Source: Kappaphycus alvarezii
Taxonomy: Eukaryota; Rhodophyta; Florideophyceae; Gigartinales; Solieriaceae
NCBI GenBank assembly: GCA_002205965.3
Contig: NADL03000758.1
Location: forward strand, 1,240,001-1,304,000
Length of the DNA stretch: 64,000 nucleotides
Reading direction: 5' to 3'
Positions 20,411 to 35,079 of the stretch are shown here, one piece after another. A program made the position numbers and the translations under genes. A model generated the notes under the pieces. The model was not told the origin of the DNA. It saw nothing but the letters and a program-made list of their open reading frames with translations, and made no database searches. The first letter of the stretch is position 1; the number at the start of each line of letters is the position of its first letter.

Positions 20411-23400
20411 ATTGGAGTTCCATCTACAGTTTTCGACGCATTGTACGGTTTCACAATTGGCTTGACCATGATACAATATCTACGCTCCGGTACAAATTTA
20501 CTGGGTACCAACCCACATATCTACCACAGTAGATTAACCCCCCATTTCCCCCTAGACCACTAGGGTCTCTAAGGGGCATACAGAGTGAGTCTTCCAACAA
20601 CATCCTATTTGACCTTGCGCATCCATTTGTCTCCGCCAAAATGGTTGCATCTCTTGTAAGTTTAGCAGTTACACAGATTTCCTCTGATGGTTTATATACA
20701 TTGTATAGTAAATCATGTCTGGTTTAATGTATATGGCGGTCATAACGCGTGATTATGAAGCCCGACCACCTTTGGACCGATATGGTCTCTTTTCTTTCTT
20801 CGCAGGATCATTCAATCTTATCTTTACTTTTCTAAGCTGACTTAAAAATTTTTACTGGGAGACCAAAGCACCTTTCCGAATTGAGGGGTTTCAGGGTATC
20901 GGCACAAAATCAACAACTTGTATGCGCTGAATTTTCGCAGTCCTAGGGGCCACCGTCGGTTTCCAGATGCCTCCGTTCATTTCGTAACTGAGCAGTCGAC
21001 TATTTCAGTTTCAAATCCTCTTCCGCGACATTTTTAATGGCTGCCCGGGTCGGCTGGAGCTGAGGCCCTTCAATTAAGGCCACCGAAATTCCAGTGAACA
21101 GCGACTCAGCTATCTTGAGACTCATTTAGGTAAGCCATTTCATCGTTCCTGTCGTGGCCAATGTTTATACTAAGGTACTCTCACATGCGTGAATAGCGCA
21201 TTGAACCCAGTTGGGAAAATCCGGCGATTTTTGCTGGGGTATATTTGGAATTGAACTTTTAGGATAATTTAGCTAGGATTTAATCTGTATTCACAATGAA
21301 CGAGCGATCAAAAACAGAAAGTCAACTTTGATTTTTCGGAGTAAACGATTTTTTGCCTGTTTTCTGTGCTCTGTTGTAGTTATTGCTTACAGTCCGCCTA
21401 AAAAGAACTTCATTGTGTTTAACAGACATTTAGCACTCATGGCCGCGAGGACCCCTGTAAAGGAGAGCAGCTGATCGCTCTTGCTATTTAGAGAGGGAGT
21501 CTGTATCTTGTCTTTATCGGACATCCTGGAAGTTCTTTGCAGTTAGTATTGTAATTAGATTACTAACCTTGCTCAAAGCAATAATTTGCGTACCGTGAGT
21601 ATATAATTGGTTGATTACTGTCAGAATTAAGGGCTCACAAACTTCTGAAGGCCAACCGGAAGTCTTTGGTTTGTTCAGAGTGTGAAATATTGGTCGAGAT
21701 AGTATGGTATCGTTTTGATGTAGTTTCGTCCCAGACCTTGCCACACATTTCCTTTTTACATTTGCGGTCTAAATAATAGCCCACAAAAAATACAGTACAT
21801 TACGATAGAACTGGTAGTATCTTCCCTACTAAACCATAATCGACGACTGAGTAAAAAGTCGAACGGTATGACCTAATTCTTTATTTTGTTTGTCTAGCTG
21901 GATGGACTTCAACTGTAATTGCTACTCAGTACGTCTTGGAAAGACTACGGTCCTACAGATTGCACAAGCAACGCAAAATTCTTCTCAGTCTGGTTTCCTC
22001 TAGAATGACTCTCCAGTCGAGTGCTTGTTGCGCAAGCATCGTGTAAGAAGTGAATAACTAGTCCATGACGCTCGCCTAGTCGACCGAAAGACTTGTTCGA
22101 GCGTTGTTCGTAGGTGGTTCTTGCGATGTTCTCCCCTTTCAGCACGGTGCTCCGCTTCCTGGGACAGCAATGCCCGTGCAGACTTGACAGCCTGTTCATG
22201 TGATGTTTCACTCGAGACTTCAACAAAGCCTGAAAATATGACAATGACTGTTCAGGCAAAATGGTTTATAAAAAGAGCGAGACCACGCAGTATTGCACAA
22301 ATGACGGCGTAGAAAATACCGGAAGCACAGGTGCCCGTTGAACTGAGCAGGACTCCACAAACTTGACTGTCAAAGGCAATATCTTCACAGAAGCAATGAA
22401 TACAAACACCTGAAAGTTCCACGAAGAAGTTACTGCTAAGAATTGGTGCTCCTTACATGTGACTTTTTGAGTACTCCATAACGATTGAGACTTTCCGCGC
22501 AGTAGAAAACATCGATAGTTCAAAGTGAAAGCGATGGCCATTAAAAGTTCGAGAAGAGATTAATTGATGGGTAAGTTTGGGTTGACTGTCTCAACCGCAC
22601 AGATGACTTCGATTACTGGACAGCTGATGCTTCTGATTAAAAATTATTTTTGTTGATAGAAAATTTAACAAAAAGGAACGGCAATAAGTAATTGAATGGC
22701 TCGATGAAAACTCTGCGGTTCGGAGAAGGACGAAAATTTAATTCCATTTTCTTTGCTTCGTAGACTAATTGCTGAGCAAACGACTCAAAACTGTCCCTAG
22801 AACTCATTCAAGGCGAATTCTTATGATTGGAAGTACATATATATTCCTAACACAAACTTTAGCATTGCGTATCTCAGAATATTGTAAAATATCTCCATTT
22901 AGACTGTTATAGAAGCAGTTTTGCTTACAGAAGATTATATTCGTATTTCCAACGATTCTAATTTTAATAAAGTTCCTACAAGGCAGTGCCTTTGATTCGC
23001 GACAGAACTTGGGCACCTTTGAAGATTTTACCGTAACTATATGCTAGCGGTTCTTCGAAGTCGAAAGCGATTTAAAATGATTTTAAGACTTTCAATAGCT
23101 TTAAAACTCCTAAAACATGTCGTTTATCGAATTATTTTTGAATATATCAATTTGATCAGTAATTAAACTTTATTACTCATTCGATGTAATTCAAACATGT
23201 TAAAACTAAAGTCAGCAATAGAAGAGCGGAAAAGCTTATGTTGGAACTGGATTTCCATACGATTTAACTTTAGCGTAGAAATCTTCCACCTTTCATATCA
23301 GAAAAAGCAGATGATCTCGGAGAAAATTAAAGAAGAATATAAATGGAGAGCTTCAGGCGCGAGAGAGTGCTTAGTAATTTTTAGGATGCAACTAGCAATG

Positions 23401-26400
23401 GAAAGATGGAAAAATCTACTGAAAGCGTGAACTTGGGAAATTTTTGTCGAAAATTTTCATTGGATAGCTATTGCTATAGGTTAAAAAAGTCACATTTGAA
23501 AAAAGAAACGTGCCCGCAAAATGGTTTTTCTTCAAAAAAACTAAAACCCGGCCTTCATAGAGGTCAAAATATGAATCCAAGGAAATACATATTTTGATTA
23601 CTCCCGTTCATATAGATCAAATTCATACACTCACGCCACTTAATTTGTTTTACGTAAATCAAATTCTACTTTTGTAGCAGATTTAATAGAAAAGTGAACT
23701 TATCATCACTACTAAAATGATTCTAGGAGTGTTAGTATCAGCAATAGAATAAAGTCTGTAGATGGTAGACCAAGGTGAGTTCAAATTTTGCTGCAAATGA
23801 CCTACTTCAGAAAAACGGAATTTACCCTTTGCTATTGAAATGATCTCCTGTAATCAGATCTAAAATATATAGTAAAGTTCGGTGTCTAATGCGAAATTTC
23901 GATAAACTTTTATTTTCAGTCATAGAATTCTCCTGAGCTTGTTTGATGATATATCATTATATCAATTCTGGTACACCAGACGAAATTCTCAGCCTTTTTA
24001 AAGGGTTTTCAATCAAACCCTCTATTTTACTGCTTTTTGAAAATAAAGAGTAATTTCATTCTTTGAAGCACATAAAGAGCCTACACTTTTGCAATGTAAT
24101 TATAATAAAGGGGTTGCGATTCCTACTACTTGGCTTTGTTTTACTGAATTATTTGTTTTTATTAATTGAGAAAAATTATAATGGCATCTATTGTTTGGCT
24201 GGTATAATTATAGCTGCAAAGAATATGAAAACAATGCAAAGATATCGTGATCAATTGAAATCTGAGAAATTTTATCAAGATAATGGCAAGGGTGGGTAGA
24301 TAATTGATGAACTGGTTTCGATTTATATTATTCCTAGAAACGAGAATTTAATGCGACTTTCATCTAAGGAGATATGTGTTTGGAGAAACTTGAATGAAAA
24401 TTGAGAGTAAATTTTGTAAATTGAAATAGTTATATGAAAGTGTAGAAAGTAGACATTTCATTGGCTCCAGAACAATGAAAATCTTTACAGAATCATGATT
24501 TGAAATTGAAATTTGCAGGAAGTTCATGTTCTTCCAGTGAACTTTTAAAATGCGTAAAGAATAATTGCGGACTGTCAACAGTAACAGTCAGGATTTATGA
24601 CCTTCAGTTTCGATGAAACTACATTCGAGACAAGATGAAGCTACTAGTAGCAATCATATTGGATTGAGAAAAGGACAATGTAAGGCGTTTTATCTTTTAT
24701 TTGTTCCTTTTTATAATAAATGGAGTCATTGTCAAACTGCATAGAAAAAAATATGAGAAATCTAATTCACTACAAGCAGTGGTAATTTTTGTTGACATAT
24801 CTAAGTGACATACCAACAACTTATTCCGCAACTATTTCTGAATTATTACTTTTTGGTCCCTGAAACAAACTTTAGTATTGTAATAAATGTCTTCAAGCTA
24901 GACTGAACCTTAGCGGCAAATTTGAATATAAACTTTTGAAGCCCCCACCCTCAAAAAAAGTTAGGATAGTAGAGTGTTTAGTTATTTGAATTATATTCAC
25001 AGAGGATTTATAATTTATTGAATAAACATAAGGAGAATTCTAAAAATAAAACTTGAAAATCCGTGTATATTGCTTGAAAATTAACAATAAATAATGATTA
25101 AAGGAGTCCTCCAAACCTTTTTGATGCAAAAAGCTAGTAAAGTCGATCCTAGAGACATAAAGAACCTTTCGAAATGGATAGAACCTATCCCAATACTGAG
25201 AAGATAAACATTTCATTCCAGCGATGATGCAAATTTTAACCCAGAAAATATTTTAAAATGTGTGTAGGGAGTGTCTTAGTATGCTAAGGAACCATTTTCA
25301 TAGGGTCTTGTGTGCATTGGTCTAAATGGTTTTTAGTTAAATTCATTGAGTCCAGCTTCGCATTAAAGACGTCTCCTTGATGATTTTAAGATCAGATTAG
25401 ATCTTTGCAAACTAAGAAAAAACTTTCCATGATTAAAAATTACGGAATCATGATTTCTTTAGTGCCATATTTAAGAAAGGAAGATGTGATGAGAAATAAT
25501 ATTTTCCTCCTGATAAACAAATTCTAAAAATTGAGATCGCTAGAAATAATTCACTCAATAAACCCTTTTAAAATTTTCATTCTATTATTTCCTTTGATTT
25601 AGAAGAAGTGACCATTTACCTTGAAATAAACGACGTAAAATAGTTTTCTAGATTAGTGCAAGTATAAACCGCATTCAGTTCATTTTTATGAAACAATTAT
25701 ACCGAAAACAGCTTATCTTGCATTTACCAACCAATCAATTTATAACTTTTGTCTTTTGTAGTCTAACTCAGCTTTAGGCCTTGGTATTAGAAAACATTGC
25801 CTCACTATTGAATTGTTCAAACATTTTCCGATGCTGATTTTCACACAAGGCAAAGATAAGCAAGAAACTATACCACAGAGCCCTTTAATATTTTTCCGTT
25901 TTCGTCCATCAATTATTTCACCTCTAATTGTATATATCAAAACCATTTCAAAGAAAAGAATAAATATTAGCATGAAAAGGTATTGCAAGCCTATTAAATC
26001 TAATTATAAATATTTTAACGTAGTAACTAAATGAAGTTTCTAGAAACTTAGTGCGAAGCGTGCTTATCAATGACTCACAGAGTATTTCGGCCACAGAAAT
26101 TTTCAGGACTACACATTTGACATATTTAATTTTGCCACTGCCTTTAGGGGTTGAAATCTGTTCGAAATGTAAGTAGTGAGTAATAATAAGTACAATTTCA
26201 TGGCCACGTCTATGGAGAACGCGTTAAATGCAAAGTATCGCTCCTTGAAGTGCTGCTAATTCGAAGGCATCTTCGTCGCCTTCGCAATCTTTTTATGCTC
26301 TTGGGGTATGTCCTATCAAACTGGATTGTAAAATTGCGAAAATACAGGAATGTTATTCTTCTCAGTCACTAGTAACCTTCTTATGGTTTTTCATTCCGTT

Positions 26401-29400
26401 TCTTGCCACCTTGCCTGCCTCCACTTTAACACCACTTGAAATTCCAGTAATGTACCTATTTAGTGCATCAAATTAGGTTTAAATCCCTGAGATGAAGGTT
26501 TGATCACGACTCATCAATAACTCTTGTACATATCCGGTGCAAAAGTATCTAGATAAGTGGAATCTGCTGGAGAGATGATCTGATTCCACTTATACATTCA
26601 CTTCCAATGAGAAACTATGTGCGGAAAATTGTTATGGTTATCCTCAAAATTGATTTAATCAACTGGTAAAGTTTATTATCCATGGAAATTTTAAAAACAA
26701 TACATAGCTTTGTAGCCTAATTAATTCTATTTATTTTCATAACAATTTCCTTTAAGCCATTAGAACCTCAATCACATACTGCACTGGTAGATCTAGGCGC
26801 GATATTCAATAACTAATGGTGTGGGCTTAAATATAGTGGACGCTAGCTAACCTCACTGCCAAGGCCAGAATAACACACTGTGTTTGAGCGCATCGTACGA
26901 TGTTATACTACCAGTGTACTTTTCCTTAAATTATTAAAGCCTCAATCACGTATCGCACCAGGACCGCCTGAGAAGACCACTCAAAAACTAATATTTAGAT
27001 CTTTACGAAGGCTTGAAAGCAGCCAACGGATGTTGAAAGTCAGGTGATACACAAAACACTTCCAATTGAACCTATTGGGAGTCAGCAGCAAAGTTCCTCT
27101 AGAGATAAAATGGACGGATGAGATTTACAACCCTAAATCTATATCAGGAGGCTGATGTTCGAGGAAAAATCCGTCTGCATTTGTGCATGAAAGCGCAATT
27201 AATGTCTTCCCTCCCCATTTTTCGTTCTGTGGTCAGCCAAAAGTCAGACGATAAGCGTACAGCTATGGTACCGCGCCATATTGGATTTTTCCGCAATGAC
27301 TTATAGTAACAACACTACGATGCCCGGAGTTTAAAATAGGCAGGCCAAAATTGGTAGGTCTTTCCTTGGGTTTATTCAGGTATATTCTAGAATTTACCAA
27401 CTTTCATAATGCAGTAGCGCTCCTACGGGGCCGATAACTTTTCAATATTTGTTACTTGAATTATTCAGTAGGTTCAGACATTAAAACTAGTGATAAAGGG
27501 CTGTGTTTGTGATAAATAGTTCAGTACTCTGAATGATACATTATGGTAAAAATGTTTCCACTCTACACTGTTGGGTTTGTTCTAAGTATTCTCTTTTCAG
27601 AACATCTGAATAGTTCTTACTTTGTTTTAAACTGCTCATCAACAAAAGCAGATTTCGGCAAATTTTTATCAGTACTATATACTGAAGCTGCTCTTTTAAC
27701 TACTGTGTACTAACGGCTTTGCTTTCCTTATTCCTCTTAATTTTTATCCGCATCAAAACTGCCCTCCTGCAAATCTCCCAAATAAGCCCACTGTTTCGTC
27801 CCATGAATTTGTACCACATGATCTTCCCCGAACGGATTGGTACGACTGTCAAAATCTATAAGAAATTTTTTGTGATAGTTTCTCAATCAAGGTCCTAACG
27901 CTGTCGCTTTTTTTTTACCTCAAAGATATTTCGGGTGAGCACAACAATGATTATGGGCGGGGTTCGGCTTAAAAAAGTACTGCTCAGGTCACAAAACGTT
28001 TTCCTAATCCTTTTTGCCTGCATCTGGCGACGTTAGTTAATCATAGAGAAACACAAATACGTTTATTCAAACAGTAGAGATAATAATATTAGAATATGTC
28101 GTGTAACAGGCCCCCGTTCTTCTCTGGATACGTCATAAGTAGCCGTCTCGAAAGAGATGGTGAAGTCAAGAGGGTCAGGTGACTCAAAATTTGGAACAAA
28201 CTATTTTCATGAGATAGGTAGGGTGCTAGCGTCCTGTCCCAAATCAAGGTAAAAATTGGGGCATCGTCAATTGTCACGAGTCGTAACAGCTTGCTGGGGT
28301 CCATTCTTCTTCGAAAGATCTATTTCGGGGGCGCATCTGCACTTCCGAACAGTCGTGGACCGTTTGTCTCCTCTCTGTAACACGAAATTATTTCTAAAGC
28401 CTTATCGTGGAAATTCGTCTAAAGGACCAAGATGTCGGTAGGCCGCCATTTTAGAAACCCTTAATCTTGAGAAGCTGTCCTGTGCATGTACAACTAACCT
28501 TGATATCGATGCGTTAAAATATTACCAGACTGCGTAACTTCCGAGAGGTATGGTAACAATGAACAGAACGAACGAAGGATGCCCAATAATGATACGATGT
28601 GAGTAAAAGAATAACGACTCAATGCAATACAGAAATTGTAACAAAGAACAAATGTGACTTTTGATTTGGCCCTGAAGGATGAATTGAGGGCGGAAGGTGG
28701 AAGAATAAGCGAAGACTCAAAAAAGAAACGTTGCACTAAATGTTCTCAAGTTGGCTGTTTTATAGCCCTGTTTAACCGGTTGTGATCTGAAACCAAGTCT
28801 TTTTGCGCAAGCCGTAAGTCTGCTATGTGGCCGTCTTCTAGGGTGCTTACAGTATACAGGCGCAGCCGCGAAGCGAATAGAAAGCCTAGAATGGTAAGCT
28901 GCCTACATGATAATCAGCAAAACTGCTTATTGTGAGCCGATGCAGCTATGACCGAGAAAACTTACCTGGGGTTGCAGATCACGGTCACGTTCAACCTAAC
29001 TTTTTATATTCACCAATAATTTTCCAAGTATAAAGTACCAAATATGTAGCGCGCTGCTTCGTACTTTAGTTTACGTTTTGGTCTCTGCTTGGAGTTTGTT
29101 CTAACCATTCAAAGGCTAGGTAGAATTTTTTTTATTTTCCTCATTGGGTGCAAAACAAATGCTGGATGTTCGTTCAAAATTCAAGTGAACGAGGTCAGAA
29201 GACGAGAAATAGTTTCGATGGAAGTATGGGTTCGCTTAAAGTAGTTATTTTCTGTCGAGACCTATTCCGTCTTGTTCATCTGTACTTTATGTGCCAGGAA
29301 ATCAGTATGATTGTTGATAGTTTCATCGCCTCACCCTGACTTGTAATTTCTCGTCAAAAGTTACAGAAAATTTTTTGAATAATTGGAAAATATGAGGCAT

Positions 29401-32400
29401 CGATTGTAATAAAATGATTATAAAAAACATGGCAGAACTCTTGCATAGGAAAATAATTTTCAAAAACAAATGTTAATCTTTCTCATAATACGAAATTTTA
29501 ATCTCAATCCTTCAAGGACTTCATCTTCCAATAATAAATCGATTCTATCCTAGCATAGAAAAAGTATCATTCAAGAATTTTAAGTTTAATGCGAGCCAAT
29601 TTGAGGAGAGATTATTCAGAACTGAAGATTTAATCCTTTCGAGTGACAGACAGGGACATGATTACAACTTATTTATTCTCCGCAAAAAAATCAGAAACTT
29701 AGGAAGCAAGAACATGGACTCAAATTGCATAAAATCGCGGGAACCAAGGGCTGCGATGAGGTAAATTCAACTGGACCGTAAAGATGGCCTAAACGAGGGG
29801 AAAGAAATGTAACCCGAAGGACAGAAGCGAAAAAGGAAAAGAAAGGTTTCGAGGTATAGTCCGAAGCTGGAACCACGACGAATGGCCGGATCCTGTGATT
29901 TCTATGTGTAATGCTTCGGTGGAGGCGAGCTAGGAGCTACAGGTGATTTGACCCTCCCGCCGGGAAGGCCGCAAGTTTAAGGGCAGCGGGCACAGCCCTT
30001 TGTTGGGGTAAAAACGACCTACCACGGGTCTAGAGATACAGTCCTCTCTGGGATCACAACGCCAGCTATGGGCGAAGAAAAGACGCAACTCTCGCAATAG
30101 GAGAAAAGGGAGAAGCCCAAGGGATGATCAGGCCAGGATGCTACGATGGGACCCTATAGGAATGGAGTTAGCTGTTGATAAGGACGCCCAAATTACACAG
30201 AGAAATGGTACCTGGGACTCGAAGGGGATGAGGTAACTTCAGAGCCAGCACTTCGGCATCTGTTTACCTGGCATTCCATAGCGGCTGAATAATAAATGGT
30301 GGGTTATAAGTTAGTCTGTTAGATTGTTAGATTGTTAACGCATGGTTCTAAAAGTTATTAGTCACTCTAAAATAAACATCAGGACCACATGTGGCCTTTC
30401 TCATGTCTCTACTGGGTCCCTGGTATATAATCCTGTAAGAACTGTAAAGTATTAAATGTAATCGATTTTTTATTATCAATCTGGATTATTGATCCCTATT
30501 TTAAACAAAAAGGGTCATTGCATTACAAATATTCCAATTGGTTTTAACTCGAAATCAAAGAATAATTTAGTCCATCTACATTCATATTGAATTATACATT
30601 TCTCCTCACCTCCTTTCTCTATATTTGATCTGCTTTATTTATACGTTCTCTGAAACAATTTTGTACAGAAAATCAAAATATCAATGTAACCGACCAAATT
30701 GGATGACTTTCTCTTCCAAATGTGCTAAATATAGAGTATTGTATCACATTTTTTGCGTCTTACAGTTGTAAAACACATAAATGAATTTATTAATGGGTAT
30801 TTTTTTGAACGTAAACAACAATTTTTCTATATTTTGTGTACAATTATATTCAGGTTCAATCATTTTTTTGATACATACGGCAGTTTTCCATATCTTTCTG
30901 TTCAGTAGAGAGACGGCAAAATCTTGGATGTCCGACATCTACGGTTAATAGTAGGTTTCTCTCTTGATCCATTTGAAATAATTTTCAAATCCATCCGATA
31001 GCTCTCAGTTCTCTGCAAATAATTTCTGCTTTCTTACAGAACCACAAGTCTATAGTACAGTATATCTACACAAAAAGATAATTATTTCGAGAGCTTGATG
31101 TAATCAAGCAGACTGCGTTAATCAACGGGGACTTTATGGAATCTCTTTTCAAATTTACCATTCCGTAAAATTTTCCCTTTATCTGCTTCACCTCCGCTTT
31201 TCAATCACCGGTTAAAATAGATATTTAATATTACACTTTTTGCAATAAACTATCGAATTATGTATATTTTGCAGAAAAAAGTTGTAATTTATAGAAGATT
31301 TGTAATTTTACCAGCTCTTGGAACAAAACTCATATTTCCATAACAGTAAACATTTAGGAAAACATTGATTTTTCATGAATCTTTTAGTGATAAAAAGAAA
31401 TAAACTGGAGAACTTCTCAATGCCTGGAAAGTTCTAAACTTTTTTCCATGCTATGATTATTTTCATTGAGTTCTGAGTTTTCAGTATATTCCCTGTCATT
31501 TTACTGACTCTTACATTGAAAATTTCAAGATTCCTGAACCAATTGATCCTTATTTTTTCGTTTCTTTGACTTTCCTGATTTTGAATTAAACATATAATTC
31601 TGTGTTTCTGAGTTGAATTAAACTAGATCAAATTCATAGTCTGCCTCCTCTCAATTATTTTTTCAGGTTCATATTTCTTTCTAATATCCCAGAAGCGTTC
31701 ATAGAGGCATACAAAGCCCTATGACGCATTCTGATCACATTTTTAGCAAAAGTGGTTACTACCGAAAGTTCAGTCCGAGGATAGTCAAATATTACACATG
31801 CTACGTTATTAATCTATTTCAAAGTACTCTATGGCAGCAGCAACATGCAATGATAAAGATTCAATTATAATTAAGTAAAATATTCTTCCTTGTATCACGT
31901 GTATCTCGTAGAACTCTGGCTGCGTCTTAAAATGCATTTCTTCAAATTTGGTATCAATCCATACATTTCAGCATCATTTTAGTATTTAAAAGTATGAGAT
32001 GCTAGGAACATTTTACCAATATTTCAAATGGGAAACACCTTTATTCTTTATGTTCAAATTAACTTTTTTGACTTTAATGTGGCATAGTCTTACTTTTCAT
32101 CCAATGCACCATGTATCATTTCCCGTAATTCATCGGGCTCTTCCGCCACTGAGTACGGTTTTTCTTCGTGATACTATTTCATTCTTCCTAAAACTCTTTT
32201 ATACTGAGAAAATGATTGCGAGTAACCCGCACACCGACACTTTCGAAAGAAAAGAGATGACTACGGAGCACCACCTCCGGCTTGTCAAGAGGCGGTGCAG
32301 AAAATGAAACCGTTACGCTGGTGTGAACTATTGATTAGAAAAACTGCGGTTAGCACACCCATGAATTTCGCAAATTTTGAGAAAAAAACGCACCTCAGGA

Positions 32401-32432
32401 AACTGATAGAAACGCCGTTCTATCAACTGTTT
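20411..32432. other. Twelve-kilobase stretch without a recognisable gene, mostly AT-rich
   Basis: From about 22.3 kb onward the composition is visibly AT-rich with frequent stops in all frames. The longest frames (70-100 residues) match nothing I know. A related pair of about 45-base segments lies at 26740-26788 and 26920-26967 (CCTCAATCAC then a TA[CT][TC]GCAC core). A GC-richer island with a different texture sits at about 29880-30290. I cannot say whether this is decayed transposon DNA or low-complexity heterochromatin. Confidence 0.5.
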
Positions 32433-32635
32433 CAACTACTGAGAAATTCTATTTACTGAGGCTGTTCCTCTGGCAGTTGGATACTTCCCCTTTCTTCCGC
32501 ACCTTGAGGAGCCTTCTCACCTAAATAAACCAACCTGTGCTCTGGTTACGACCATCTGGAGACTACATATATATAAAACTACCATTTTCACATGTTTCAT
32601 TCCAATTAAGACTTGAAGACACTGTAAGCCGTCAC
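32433..32635 (-). repeat. LTR-like repeat, downstream copy of the minus-strand element
   Basis: Aligns over about 200 bases with 38198-38400. Shared landmarks are the pyrimidine block TTTCTTCCGCACCTTGAGGA (CATCTTGAGCA in the other copy), CATATATATA, CCAATTAAG (TCTAATTAAG) and the end AAGCCGTCAC / AAGCTGTCAC. Confidence 0.72.
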
Positions 32636-33831
32636 GATATTGTCCACCGAGCTCCATTGACGTCCACGGCAATAACTAATGTAGATTGTTGTATCAAAAT
32701 TCGTTGAAATCATGCTAGTGAACCGTGTGCTCAAACTTGAATCACGACTTATTGCACAGCTACAGTACAGATGCTGATATGGAGGAAATTGGTGCTTTTA
32801 CTACTGTTTGGACTGTTTTTAATCAAAATATTTTATTTTAGTACTGTTTGGACGGATTTTGAAAATTTGAACTGCATGTATAAATTTATGTCTGAAGCTC
32901 CAGCCTGCCTGGACGGCTTCAACAAGCAGTTCAACCTTCGATTATTTGTTGCGCGCCCAGTACCCTACACCTGGTAAAGCGACAAAAATCTTTCAGTCTT
33001 GTGAGTTCTTCCAATCCGACAGAGGGTTAAAAGCTCTATTACATTCGCCTTTCTGCCGACTGGAAGAGCGGTATAACATTTTGTTGTACTCTGATCCTTC
33101 GGGATAAAGCCAGTTGTCGGTAGCGAGATCTATAGGGACTGACTCTTACATATCAACACCTGCCATCGACGTCATCTGGCAAGAGGAGAGTCGGGCAACT
33201 ACGATTCTCTTGAAACCCCGCGAACATCAAATACACCAGACCAGCGAGCCTTTCATCAAGCCTCGCCGTGGGATCACGACTGGAAGTGGAGAAAAACCGA
33301 GGCAGCGACCTTCAAAGCCCTCAAGTTGCAAGCCACCGACCGTATATGTTTCATCTCGAATACTGCAATCGTGACCTCCGAGCTGAAGCTCCCCACGGCA
33401 ACCGGAAACAAAGAAAAGAATTACATTCGTGGAAGTAAAGAAGTTAGGACGATAGGGATAAGAAGCAAGGGCCGTTAACTACTTAAAAGTCTCAGAGCTA
33501 TCCAGACATCATTAATATGTTTCGTTAGGATAACAGTATCATTTACCAAGAGAGTTGATTGCATTAAAAAAAGTCAAATATTCACGAAAAGTGAGTCCTT
33601 CCGAGTGTTAAAATTTCCAGGCTCCACATAGATGCTTTAGAATATTTCTTTCAACGATTTAATCTCTAAAAACGTTTTCATCGTCCCAACTTCGTTCACA
33701 AATTCCCTCGTAGACTGCCATCGCGCCTCATACGTGCTCGACTTCTCCATCAGTCTTAACTATTGACGTATTCTACCCGTATTCGGTGCGCTAGAAATTA
33801 AACATTAAAAATCGGGATATCACCAAGTTAA

Positions 33832-34870
33832 TCAACCGACACGGGCGCGCTTTACTTCTTGCGCAATTTCAGTCGGATGTAGCCTATGTGACTTGGTGTG
33901 CGAAACATGTATAACTGAGGGCAATCTCATATGCGTTTGGAGCTCAATACGCACTGCATTTCTTCCCACAAGCTGCATAGCTCGAAAAATATCAAACTCC
34001 TTGCAATTAAATTTGACGACTGCGGAACTCCTGCATGCATACTTTAACAGCTTATGCGATATCGAAACGCAGTCACCAACTCGATAGTTTTGGCGCTTGA
34101 AGTCAATGCTCGCTTCCGCAATTCGGCTTGTCTTTGCCAGCCTATGTTCGTAAGTGGCGTCGTCCATTGCGGCTTTCAGTCGATCCAGAAAGTCAGACAG
34201 CGAGTTCAGTTTGGCAAAAGATTGAAATAAGACATCAATGGGTCCCTTTGGCTTCCATCCTAAATCCATTTCAAACGGGGAAAGGCCTATATTCTGATAC
34301 CACAGAGTTATAGGCAGAACCTGCACATGACAGGAATGGATCCCAATCATCCTGTTCATATGAAGAGAAATACCTATATAGTTCTTTACTATTCTTTTCA
34401 TTACTTCCGAATCTCCATCAGTCTGTGGGTGTTTTGAAGGTGCCATACGAAGCTTCAAGCAGCAAAGCTACATCACAGACTCTCGAAATTGTGATGTGAA
34501 ACATGGGTCACAGTCAGATATAATTCCATCTGACAAATCGTGATGGGGAAATATTTGCGTGAAGAAAGAAAGTCCCACATCCGTCGCCTGATCCTTCTCC
34601 TTACCGGCAATGAACCTCACACGACGCGATAAACGATCTACCCATGTCGAAATTGCATCATATCCTTGAGGGGTCTTCGGAAGCTCGACGACGAAAACTG
34701 TGGCTACAAGGTCCTAAGGACGATTGGGAAGAGGAAGTGCACAAGGATCATTCAAGGATTTCCATGGGACTTTTTTTGCTTTTGGCAAACCATATACCAA
34801 TTAAAATACCTTTTGAAATCTCTAGCCTTATGTTTCCGATGGTACTCCGCAATTCGAGACAAAATCTTTG
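33832..34870 (-). pseudogene. Integrase of the old Ty3/gypsy element
   Basis: The minus strand reads IISDCDPCFTSQFRES at about 34500, then the intact frame 33832-34458 with APSKHPQTDGDSEVMKRIVK (catalytic Glu), ITLWYQNIGLSPFEMDLGWK and a C-terminal barrel region FDIFRAMQLVGRNAVRIEL with VIHVSHTKSH. The first catalytic Asp region and zinc-binding part lie upstream in broken frames. Confidence 0.82.
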
Positions 34871-35079
34871 AAAACTCGAAATGAACTGCCACCTTGGAGT
34901 CATGGACGAGTTCAAGGACATATCGCCGTGTACGGGAAGGAACTAAAAATCCTTTGTCAAGTAGTGCTCCGTCCTGCAGCTAGACATAAAGCAAAAATAC
35001 TTCGAGGCGCCATTTCTTCTTTGCGTCTTCTGGCCACTTCCCTTGCTCGCAAAAACTATTGGTCCAAACTGAGGATCTC

